Both the position numbers and the translations under genes were made by a program. From Clostridiales bacterium (lineage in GTDB: Bacteria > Bacillota > Clostridia > Lachnospirales > WQUN01), in the NCBI GenBank assembly GCA_031271295.1, contig JAISVZ010000026.1, positions 1 through 46,478 on the forward strand: a stretch of 46,478 nucleotides of DNA, given 5' to 3'. The notes under the pieces are model-generated. The model saw only the letters and a program-made list of their open reading frames with translations, was not told where the DNA came from and searched no databases. This document shows, one piece after another, positions 1 to 6,733 of the stretch. The stretch's first letter is position 1. Each line of letters begins with the position of its first letter.

Positions 1-13
1 GGGAGTGATAAAA

Positions 14-1192
14 ATGCAGCGTCAAATAATTCATGTAGATATGGACGCGTTTTACGCTTCGGTTGAAATAAGAGATAACCCGGAGCTTTTTGGCAAGCCG
101 TTAATAGTTGGCGCATTGCCCACCGAACGCGGCGTTGTATCCACATGCAGTTACGAGGCTCGCAAATACGGCGTGCGCTCGGCAATGAGCATAAAGGAGG
201 CGTACCGGCTTTGCCCCGACGGCATTTATATGCACCCAAACTTTCACAAGTATTACGAGGCGTCCAACATAATTCATGAAATTTGGAACGAATACACGGA
301 TTTGGTAAGTTACATTTCATTGGACGAAGGCTTTTTGGATGTAACCGGTTCGGCGCATCTTTTTGGGGGCGCGCGCAGTATTGGGCATGAGATAAGGAAG
401 AAAACTAAGCAGCGCACTTCTCTTACTTGCTCGGTGGGGATTGGGTACTCCCTTTCGTCCGCCAAAATTGCCAGCGAAGAAAAAAAGCCCGACGGTTTTT
501 TTGAAATACCAAACGCCGAAGCTCTTAAAAACTTAATTATAGACAGAAATGTTCGCATAATTTACACCGTGGGCGCAAAAACGGCGCAGGAGCTTAACCG
601 CGCGGGAATAAAAACCGTGCGGGATATTTACCAAAACAAGCAAAAGGTAATTGATTTTTTGGGCAATCACGGCAGGGAAATAATAAATTTGGCGGAGGGA
701 ATAGACGAGCGCCGGGTGGTATCTTTTGCCGAAGCAAAATCAATGGGGAAGGAAACCACATTCCAAAACGATATTACGGATATTTCGTATCTAAAAGACG
801 TTCTGCTTTTGCTTGCAACAGAGCTAAGCTACGAATGCAAACTTCAAAAACTTTACTGCGCTACGGTGACATTGAAGGTAACATATTATAACATGCAGAA
901 AATTACCCGTTCCAAAACTACGGGCGACATAACAAACAGCGCAAACACAATATATTCTCTCGTATCCGATATGCTTGATAAAATTGAAAAACACCCTATA
1001 CGGCTTGTTGGAATAAGTTTAAGCAATTTAACAAAAACGCCGGTTCATCAGCTTAATTTGGAGGAAATGGCTACGTTTGAGCAAAAGGAAAAGGCGGACG
1101 AGGCGATACTGAAAATTCAGCAAAAATACGGGCGCGGAATTATAAAAACCGGAAGCGAGTTAAACGCCCAAAAGCGGATTTATACGGATTGA
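14..1192 (+). CDS. dinB: DNA polymerase IV, Y-family (DinB)
   Basis: Error-prone translesion DNA polymerase that extends primers across damaged template in the cytoplasm. The N-terminus carries the Y-family motif HVDMDAFYASVE, with Asp9 as first metal ligand. The second acidic pair is in SLDEGFLDVTG (Asp104, Glu105). The palm is followed by a helix-hairpin-helix thumb region and a C-terminal little-finger domain, and the length of 392 residues is normal. I chose ATG at 14 because GGGAG at 1-5 lies 8 nt upstream; an in-frame GTG at 5 overlaps that site. The gene converges on the retropepsin gene with about 23 bp between the stops. No LexA-type operator can be judged because the upstream region is outside the window. 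The family call is very secure. Confidence 0.95.
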   Translation: MQRQIIHVDMDAFYASVEIRDNPELFGKPLIVGALPTERGVVSTCSYEARKYGVRSAMSIKEAYRLCPDGIYMHPNFHKYYEASNIIHEIWNEYTDLVSYISLDEGFLDVTGSAHLFGGARSIGHEIRKKTKQRTSLTCSVGIGYSLSSAKIASEEKKPDGFFEIPNAEALKNLIIDRNVRIIYTVGAKTAQELNRAGIKTVRDIYQNKQKVIDFLGNHGREIINLAEGIDERRVVSFAEAKSMGKETTFQNDITDISYLKDVLLLLATELSYECKLQKLYCATVTLKVTYYNMQKITRSKTTGDITNSANTIYSLVSDMLDKIEKHPIRLVGISLSNLTKTPVHQLNLEEMATFEQKEKADEAILKIQQKYGRGIIKTGSELNAQKRIYTD

Positions 1193-1215
1193 AATATTAG
1201 TGTTTTCCGGCATTT

Positions 1216-1734
1216 TTACGATGTCAAATCATATACTTCCAATCTTTTTTCACCGGGGGATAATTCAACATTTGCAAGATTGCGTTTGCTTAAAGTAAGC
1301 AACCATTTATCGTAATCAATACTCCAATTGAAATACTTGAGTATGTCAGTACCAAACAAATTCCTTGTCTCTTTGCCTTTTTGTTCCTCCGATTGAAAGA
1401 AAATACGAGTGTTTATTATTTCTCTTCCATTTACCATCATTGAGATATTTTTGATATATCTCAATGGCAAAGGAGTACCATCTACCTGTGTGGCGTTAAC
1501 CCGTGGATTCTCTGTGTAATAAAGGGGACAAGAATTAAGAAATTCCTTAGAATAGCCTAAAGACCGGATTAGGTCACGTCTGGATATTATAGTAAAATCC
1601 GAGCCTGAATCTAATTTGAATTCAACATCATTCTGCTGCTTTTTGCTTGCGCCAAGCACATCGGCGCTAAATAAAACACGCCCTAAATTATTCGGACGCA
1701 ATGATACGATTATTGGTTCACTACTAACCCACAT
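1216..1734 (-). CDS. Retropepsin-like (clan AA) aspartic protease
   Basis: A 172-residue cytoplasmic protein with no signal peptide or membrane segment. It has the catalytic signature of retropepsin-like proteases: LDSGSDFTIIS, with Asp42-Ser43-Gly44, the Asp-Ser/Thr-Gly loop followed by hydrophobic residues. Near the C-terminus LFGTDILKYFNWSIDY resembles the conserved Gly-x-Asp-x-Leu segment that ends the retropepsin fold. Such proteins act as dimers, each giving one Asp. The start ATG at 1734 has GGAGGT 7 nt upstream, inside the end of the preceding 80-residue gene. The two genes overlap by 11 bp and should be translationally coupled. The substrate is unknown. The fold assignment rests on the motifs only. 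Confidence 0.75.
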   Translation of the reverse strand: MWVSSEPIIVSLRPNNLGRVLFSADVLGASKKQQNDVEFKLDSGSDFTIISRRDLIRSLGYSKEFLNSCPLYYTENPRVNATQVDGTPLPLRYIKNISMMVNGREIINTRIFFQSEEQKGKETRNLFGTDILKYFNWSIDYDKWLLTLSKRNLANVELSPGEKRLEVYDLTS

Positions 1735-1966
1735 AAAGACCTCCTATCTGAGGTCTTGGGTCAAAACCCTCCCCAACTAAGGTTTTACCTTTCGCGTCGC
1801 CAAGAGTGTCCCTAAAATCATAAGCCTCTTCCCACGTATCAAAGATAGCTTCAACAACCCCAACTAACCGATAATCATTCCTATTACGAACGTGTGAAAA
1901 TACTATCCACTTCCTTTCGTACTTCAATTCAGTTTCACCTACTAATACTTCCTTATTTCGCTCCAT
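1724..1966 (-). CDS. Small protein of unknown function, partner of the retropepsin-like protease
   Basis: An 80-residue soluble protein. The middle (KWIVFSHVRN...VGVVEAIFDTWEEAYDF) alternates beta strands and a helix, a pattern like the short DUF5678-type domain in which a Trp-containing strand is followed by 'TWEEA'-type helix capping. That resemblance is tentative. The C-terminus, rich in Gly and Pro (FDPRPQIGGLYVG), looks flexible. Translation starts at ATG 1966 with GAGGAGG 7 nt upstream. It is the first gene of a two-gene unit and overlaps the protease gene by 11 bp, so the products probably work together, for example as substrate, inhibitor or adaptor. I do not recognise a function. Confidence 0.7.
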   Translation of the reverse strand: MERNKEVLVGETELKYERKWIVFSHVRNRNDYRLVGVVEAIFDTWEEAYDFRDTLGDAKGKTLVGEGFDPRPQIGGLYVG

Positions 1967-2012
1967 TTTTTTGTCCTCCTCTATTTATACCGGCATGCGA
2001 CAGTTACTTAAC

Positions 2013-2038
2013 TATACGCACGCGCACAAAGATTTACC
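2013..2038 (+). repeat. Dispersed intergenic repeat, copy A (half element)
   Basis: TATACGCACG followed by CACAAAGATTTACC. The same two blocks recur, inverted, at 3874-3926 and in diverged form at 20374-20423. This copy has only one arm. The remaining part of the 1967-2184 gap holds no gene that I can support. Confidence 0.55.
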
Positions 2039-2184
2039 AATCCATAACCCTTATGTTGCGCTTTTATGTCCTTCAGTTGCCTACGGAATATTACCGTTAT
2101 ATCTCCAATTCAGTATATCATTATGAAAGCTATAGGTAAAGACCGGTTTGTTCTCCTCGTATAATTAATTTTTACTCTTTGCGT

Positions 2185-3117
2185 TTAAAACTCCTCAATT
2201 TCTATAAATTCCATATATTTATACACACTCTCAGGTCTTCCGGAATTAATCCCATCTTCCGATATGCTTGCGGAAGCCGCCGCAATGCAAAACCGAGCGG
2301 TATCAACTAAATTCATTTCGTCAAAAACCGCCGCCGCAAGCGCGGCGTTTAAAGCGTCCCCCGCGCCAACCGTAGTGCGTATAGGAAATTTGCGTGTTAA
2401 TTTTGCGTGCAAAGCCTTTTCCTTTGTAACAAAACAAGCGCCGTCCTTACCCATTGAAAGAGCCACAATTTCTGTGCCGAGCCGGATAAAATACGCTGCT
2501 TTTTCCTTTATTTCCTCGTTGGTATGAATTTTTTCGTTAAAGAAAGTTTCCATTTCGTACATGTTTGGCTTTATCGCGTAAGGCGCCGCCTGAACGCCAA
2601 CTCTGAACGCTTCCTCCGACGAATCGAAAAGCACACGCATTCCGCTTTCCTTCGCGCTTAAAATAAGCTCCTTGTAAAATAACGGCGCAACACCGCCGGG
2701 CAGGCTGCCGCTTACGCAAAGTATATCTTCCCGGTTAAAATATTTTCTCACATTCTTTAGGAAATTCCGCGTTTCCGCTTCCGTAACAACAGGGCCGTTT
2801 TCGTTTATTTCTGTTTCCCGCCCGGTGGTTTTTTCCGTAAGCTTTACATTTGTTCTTATTTCGCCCGCAATCGGTGTTAAATCGCACAAAACGCACTGCC
2901 GCTTTAAATAGTCCGCAAATATCCCCGCATGTCTGCCGCATATAAAACCCGTCGCAACGCTGTCAAACCCAAGCGCTACGACCGTTTTGGATACGTTTAT
3001 CCCTTTGCCCGCAATTTCGGTTTTCTCCAGTATACACTTGTTTGTTTCGCCTAAGGTTATCTTGTCCGCAATTATCCTTTTGTCTATTGCGGGGTTAAGT
3101 GTTACCGTAACTATCAT
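2185..3117 (-). CDS. 1-phosphofructokinase-type hexose(-phosphate) kinase, PfkB family
   Basis: A 310-residue ribokinase-fold sugar kinase that transfers phosphate from ATP to a phosphosugar in the cytoplasm. It starts with VTLNPAIDK, typical of the FruK/LacC/tagatose-6-phosphate kinase branch. It has the Gly-rich substrate loop AGKGINVS (residues 36-43), the inner CVSGSLPGG (134-142) and the second PfkB signature TVGAGDALNA with catalytic Asp254. Length is normal. The ATG at 3117 has GGGAGAGGAAC upstream. It follows the AlkZ-related gene by 34 bp on the same strand. No PTS or fru regulator lies nearby, so the exact substrate (fructose-1-phosphate, tagatose-6-phosphate or another) cannot be settled and I give no symbol. 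Confidence 0.88.
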   Translation of the reverse strand: MIVTVTLNPAIDKRIIADKITLGETNKCILEKTEIAGKGINVSKTVVALGFDSVATGFICGRHAGIFADYLKRQCVLCDLTPIAGEIRTNVKLTEKTTGRETEINENGPVVTEAETRNFLKNVRKYFNREDILCVSGSLPGGVAPLFYKELILSAKESGMRVLFDSSEEAFRVGVQAAPYAIKPNMYEMETFFNEKIHTNEEIKEKAAYFIRLGTEIVALSMGKDGACFVTKEKALHAKLTRKFPIRTTVGAGDALNAALAAAVFDEMNLVDTARFCIAAASASISEDGINSGRPESVYKYMEFIEIEEF

Positions 3118-3151
3118 TCAGTTCCTCTCCCGTCGGTTTCTGTTTGTAGTC

Positions 3152-3844
3152 CTATCCGCAAATAAATTTGCGGATTTTCTTTTTGTCGGCGTTTGGGTTA
3201 AGCGTCAAAACGCGTTCCTCTATTTTTGCATACGCCTCGCTCCCGTTAAGCTTCGCCGCATTATCAAATACTTCCGCAGAATAAAAATTTTCGCATTTGC
3301 AGTATACCATGCACTGCCAGCCATACTCCTCGCCGCCTTTTGATACTCTTTGGTTGCCGCCGCACATAGTTATATACATTTTCATTTGCAAATCCGTAAG
3401 CGCGGCTTCGAATTTGGATTTGTCCTCTTTTTTTAGCCCAATATCCCTTTTTATTTCCCTAACCGAAAGGTTTGGGTTAGCCTCAAGAGCATCGTAAATC
3501 CGCTTGGCGAAATGGCTGAAAATACCGCTCTCGTAATCGTCCTCAAACTCCCTGCCGCCTCGCCTTGCCGCATAAAAATACGGATACCATTCCTTTGTTA
3601 TGTACCCCGCCTTTTTGAAAAATAATTTTGAATACGCAATTCCGGCATTCTCATTTAATACGCGCAAACGCCATTCCCACGGATCAGTTTCCGCATCCTC
3701 GGTGTGCCATATTACATCGGTGTTCTCCTGTGCGCCCCATCCGTAACTGAAGAGATTAAAAACGCCGTCCTCTTTGCCGCCAATCGCTCCGGAAAAACCG
3801 GCGCGGTTAAGCTCTGCCATAAAATCGCTGTAATTTCTAATCAA
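3152..3844 (-). CDS. AlkZ-related protein (winged-helix, DNA-glycosylase-like)
   Basis: A 230-residue soluble protein. The block WRLRVLNENAGIAYSKLFFKKAGYITKEWYPYFYAARR, followed by a helical segment (AKRIYDALEANPNLSVREIKRDIGL) that looks like a winged helix-turn-helix, resembles clostridial proteins annotated as AlkZ-related, distant relatives of the YcaQ/AlkZ interstrand-crosslink glycosylases. Those full enzymes are nearly twice as long, so only part of the fold is expected and glycosylase activity is not established. The start is a TTG at 3844 with a GGGGG-type ribosome site about 8 nt upstream. It leads a two-gene unit with the PfkB kinase, a pairing with no obvious logic. Function remains inferred from recollected similarity. 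Confidence 0.6.
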   Translation of the reverse strand: MIRNYSDFMAELNRAGFSGAIGGKEDGVFNLFSYGWGAQENTDVIWHTEDAETDPWEWRLRVLNENAGIAYSKLFFKKAGYITKEWYPYFYAARRGGREFEDDYESGIFSHFAKRIYDALEANPNLSVREIKRDIGLKKEDKSKFEAALTDLQMKMYITMCGGNQRVSKGGEEYGWQCMVYCKCENFYSAEVFDNAAKLNGSEAYAKIEERVLTLNPNADKKKIRKFICG

Positions 3845-3873
3845 AATGATCCCCCGCTTTCATATATAATTAA

Positions 3874-3926
3874 GGCACGCAAAGATTTGCCAAGTGATTT
3901 TATAGGTAAATCTTTGCGTGCGTATA
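3874..3926. repeat. Dispersed intergenic repeat, copy B (hairpin)
   Basis: Arms CACGCAAAGATTTGCC (3876-3891) and GGTAAATCTTTGCGTG (3905-3920) form a 16-bp stem with one G-T mismatch and a 13-nt loop, followed by CGTATA. It matches copy A on the opposite strand. It lies just upstream of the TTG-started gene at 3844. No U-run flanks it, so it is not an obvious terminator. The remaining gap to 4200 holds no gene that I can support. Confidence 0.7.
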
Positions 3927-4200
3927 GGTATCTGTTCGAGATTTATCCGGTATTTACACATGGATTTCAGTAAATTCATGCTATCATAAAGCGCACGCAT
4001 CGTCAAATGAGCGCTGCACTACTCTCGTGCGCGGTGTGCTGAACGGTTCAATTCTTTTTTTGACACGCCTTTAAATACTTGTTAAAATAAGTTAATATTA
4101 ATCATTTGCTTGCTTAGAGTCGTTTTCCGCAAAATGTCCTCTAATCTTGTCCGCAAGTGTATAAATTGATGTAAAATGCTAATAAAAAGAGAGGTGCTTG

Positions 4201-5163
4201 ATGGGTAATTTAACAAGCTCAAAATTCTTTACGGATACAGGTAATGCAAACCCTGTACCTTCCATAACAAAGAAAATTGGAGATTATGACCTGCACCCAT
4301 TGTCCGACCCGGTATTTCAACGGTGGATGGGGGATCAAAAAATCTGCGCACTTTTCTTGAAGTCGCTGTTTAATGAGGATTTCAGCGATATCACAGTCAG
4401 CACACAGACAGAAGTTATTTCGCCAGAGCCAAAACTAAAAAAGATACGACTTGACGTAACTGCAAAACAAGGCAACGTCAGGATATACAATATTGAAGCA
4501 CAGCGCAAGTATTATCAAAATCATAAAGACCGTTGCCTGTTTTATGCCTGCAAGCAGATTGTTTCTCAGTTGGAAGTAAAAATGACTTTTGAGCAGATAA
4601 AAAAGACCGTGGTTATTTTTATCAATCAAAAAAATCCCGACAGCAGTTCTTTAGTTGAATATGTATTTTTACGCGAACAAGAAACAAATTTCATTTATAA
4701 CGACAAACTGGAAATAATAAATATCAACTTGAATCATTTGGATGATGGTTTAAAAGATTCAAAATTTGCGGATACATTCAAGTATTTCGCGGCGTTTTGT
4801 CTTGTTGGTCATAATGACAGCGTTTTTAATGCTTACCAAGAAAAGTACAATTTAAAATTGCAAGCGCTTCAACAAGAAATAACGGAGAAGTTTCGGCAAA
4901 TGGCAGGGGATTACACTCTTCAGGAAGCGCTTAGAGATTACCATAATTTGAATAATGATATTGACAAGGAGGCGTATACAATGGACGCATTGGAAGCAGC
5001 GGTTTTGACGGGTATGGAAAAAGGTATGGAAAAAGGTATGGACAAAGGCAAGGTGTTAGTATACAACGAATTTGGTCTTGATAAAAAGGAAATAGCCGAA
5101 AGGGTTGGCGTTTCGGTTGACGAGGTTTACAGAATAATCAAAGAAGCGGGCATTGCTTCATAA
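4201..5163 (+). CDS. PD-(D/E)XK nuclease family transposase-like protein (Rpn/PDDEXK_2 type)
   Basis: A 320-residue protein of the group annotated as PD-(D/E)XK nuclease family transposase or Rpn-like recombination-promoting nuclease. The N-terminus has DYDLHPLSDPVFQRWMGD, typical of the family. The nuclease core is visible as KIRLDV (Asp85) and, 13 residues later, NIEAQ (Glu99, Gln101), the D-ExQ form of the active site. The C-terminus holds a short repeat, GMEKGMEKGMDKG, then a helix-turn-helix-like tail (KKEIAERVGVSVDEVYRIIKEAG). ATG 4201 has AGAGGTG 5-6 nt upstream. No terminal repeats or second transposase gene flank it, so it is better seen as a solitary member of this expanding family than as an insertion sequence. 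Confidence 0.85.
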   Translation: MGNLTSSKFFTDTGNANPVPSITKKIGDYDLHPLSDPVFQRWMGDQKICALFLKSLFNEDFSDITVSTQTEVISPEPKLKKIRLDVTAKQGNVRIYNIEAQRKYYQNHKDRCLFYACKQIVSQLEVKMTFEQIKKTVVIFINQKNPDSSSLVEYVFLREQETNFIYNDKLEIININLNHLDDGLKDSKFADTFKYFAAFCLVGHNDSVFNAYQEKYNLKLQALQQEITEKFRQMAGDYTLQEALRDYHNLNNDIDKEAYTMDALEAAVLTGMEKGMEKGMDKGKVLVYNEFGLDKKEIAERVGVSVDEVYRIIKEAGIAS

Positions 5164-5198
5164 AATTACAAACAAAGAATATAACGGAGGTGTGATTC

Positions 5199-5237
5199 AT
5201 GTTACTCACAGTTGTTTCAGCTCCATGCAAGGTCTGA
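5199..5237 (+). CDS. 12-codon leader peptide of the MFS efflux gene
   Basis: An ATG preceded by a strong AACGGAGGTG site (spacing 6-7 nt) opens a 12-codon frame, MLLTVVSAPCKV, ending at TGA 5235-5237. Its last five codons form the left arm of an 11-bp perfect stem (5220-5230 with 5251-5261). The gene for an MFS pump starts 94 nt downstream behind a second stem that covers its ribosome site. This is the layout of drug-inducible attenuators of ribosome-targeting-antibiotic resistance genes. Translation is inferred from the ribosome site alone. Confidence 0.7.
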   Translation: MLLTVVSAPCKV

Positions 5238-5328
5238 TTTTGGGCGAAGATTGCATGGAGCGGCAGCGGTTTTACCGCCCGAATCGGGCTTTGCATTCTC
5301 ATTTCACATAAAAAATGAAGGAGCAAAG
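5220..5328 (+). promoter_or_regulatory. Putative translational attenuator (stem 1:2 and SD-sequestering stem 3:4)
   Basis: Stem 1:2 is GCTCCATGCAA (5220-5230) with TTGCATGGAGC (5251-5261), perfect. Stem 3:4 is 5289-5304 with 5313-5328: 14 of 16 positions pair, counting two G-U pairs, around an 8-nt loop. It includes the GGAG (5320-5323) of the pump gene. Region 1 (ATGCAA, 5225-5230) could instead pair with region 3 (TTGCAT, 5291-5296), and GCTCC of region 1 with GGAGC of region 4, so exclusive folds exist. A small GCGGT/ACCGC hairpin and a CCCGAATCGGG palindrome lie between them. Confidence 0.65.
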
Positions 5329-5330
5329 TC

Positions 5331-6626
5331 ATGAAAAAATTAAATTTATTTTCGCAGTACCGGAAGTTTTTAATACTTTGGGGTTCGCAGGCTGTATCAA
5401 GCCTTGGTACGGCTATGACCAATTTTGCGCTGATTATATGGGTATACGGCCAAGACGGCACAGCGTCAAGCATTACGCTGTTGTCGGTATGTTCTCTTGT
5501 CCCGTCTGTTTTATTCAGCTTTATAGCGGGTACGCTTGCGGATCGCGTTGATAAAAAACGTATTATGCTGCTTGCGGACTTTATGGCGGCAATCGGAACC
5601 ACGGCAGTGCTGATACTGTATTTAACAAACAATTTGCGGATTTGGCATCTGTACATTATAAATTTTCTGTTGAGTTTTATGAATGCGTTTCAGGGGCCGG
5701 CTTCCTATGTGGCAACAACACTGCTTGCGCCGAAGGGTCAGTATGTCCGCGTAAGTGGGCTTCAGGCGCTTTCAAGTTCGGTGGTAACCATTTTGGCGCC
5801 TGCGTTCGGCAGCACTCTGCTTGCGTTCGGCAGTTTAAAAACCGTTTTGGCTTTCGATTTGGCATCATTCGCGGTTGCTTTTACAACACTGCTTGTGTTC
5901 ATAGACATCCCGAAGGTTGCGTCGCAGGCGAATAAAACGAAGGAATCATTTTTAAAAAGCTGTTCGGCGGTTATAAATTTTCTGCGCGAACAGAAGGCGC
6001 TGTTTCGAATTATCCTGTTTTTTTCGTTTATCAACCTTATTGCCAAAATGGGCGGATACGGGATGATGCCCGCGCTGATACTAAGCCGTACCGCAGGGAA
6101 TCAGGTTTCGCTGGGTATTGTAGAAGCGGCTGTTGGTATCGGTTCTCTTGCCGGAAGCATGGCGGTTACAATTTTAAAGCCGGCAAAAAGCCGGACAAAG
6201 GTAATTTTTTTCGCTTGCGGTATTTCTTTTTTAATTGGGGATATCGGGCAAAGTTTTACTTCTCTTGTACCGGTTTTGGCGGCTTTAGCCTTTTTTTCCA
6301 ACCTGCCGCTGCCGTTTTTAAGCGCCAACTTAACGGCAATTATGCGCAGCAAAGTACCGGTTGAAATGCAAGGGCGTGTATTTTCGGCGCGAGATACAAT
6401 TCAGTACAGCAGTATCCCGGTTGGGATGTTTCTCGGCGGCTTTTTAGCGGACTACGTTTTTGAACCGTTTATGCAAAATCCGTCGCCGCTTCAGCGGATA
6501 CTGGAACCGGTTTTCGGCACCGGCGCAGGCTCCGGGATTGCGGTAATGTTTTTTATTACCGGAGCGCTTGGAAGTGTAACGAGTTTTATGTGTATGAAAA
6601 ATCCGATGTACAAATGTCTTGACTGA
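5331..6626 (+). CDS. MFS drug efflux transporter (Mef-like group)
   Basis: A 431-residue integral membrane protein with 12 predicted hydrophobic segments. The first helix region, FLILWGSQAVSSLGTAMTNFALIIWVY, and the loop GTLADRVDKKRIMLLADFMAA (the MFS motif A position, with D-R-x-D-K-K-R) match the MFS_3/macrolide-efflux-like branch that exports drugs by proton antiport. ATG 5331 has AAGGAGC at 5319-5324 as ribosome site, which is sequestered in a predicted stem, and a 12-codon leader lies upstream. That context suggests expression induced by a translation inhibitor, which would be the likely substrate, but this is inference. A terminator follows. No regulator gene is adjacent. Confidence 0.85.
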   Translation: MKKLNLFSQYRKFLILWGSQAVSSLGTAMTNFALIIWVYGQDGTASSITLLSVCSLVPSVLFSFIAGTLADRVDKKRIMLLADFMAAIGTTAVLILYLTNNLRIWHLYIINFLLSFMNAFQGPASYVATTLLAPKGQYVRVSGLQALSSSVVTILAPAFGSTLLAFGSLKTVLAFDLASFAVAFTTLLVFIDIPKVASQANKTKESFLKSCSAVINFLREQKALFRIILFFSFINLIAKMGGYGMMPALILSRTAGNQVSLGIVEAAVGIGSLAGSMAVTILKPAKSRTKVIFFACGISFLIGDIGQSFTSLVPVLAALAFFSNLPLPFLSANLTAIMRSKVPVEMQGRVFSARDTIQYSSIPVGMFLGGFLADYVFEPFMQNPSPLQRILEPVFGTGAGSGIAVMFFITGALGSVTSFMCMKNPMYKCLD

Positions 6627-6634
6627 GATGCGGT

Positions 6635-6668
6635 AAATCCGGGCTTTAAAAGGTTCGGATTTATTTTT
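6635..6668 (+). terminator. Intrinsic terminator after MFS gene
   Basis: AAATCCG (6635-6641) pairs with CGGATTT (6656-6662), followed by ATTTTT. It begins 8 nt after the MFS stop codon. Confidence 0.7.
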
Positions 6669-6733
6669 CCCGTTGGCCAACCAAAGAGTATTAGGTCACT
6701 AAGTCTGATTTTGATAATTTAGGAGGAAAAAAT

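Noticed and set aside
1894-2139. 81-codon plus-strand frame over the upstream region of the retropepsin pair
   Set aside because: It overlaps the coupled minus-strand genes and the repeat copy A, and shows no coding features.
4201-5163. Possible insertion sequence around the PD-(D/E)XK transposase-like gene
   Set aside because: I found no terminal inverted repeats or target duplication flanking it; the nearby inverted repeat (3874-3926) belongs to a dispersed repeat family.
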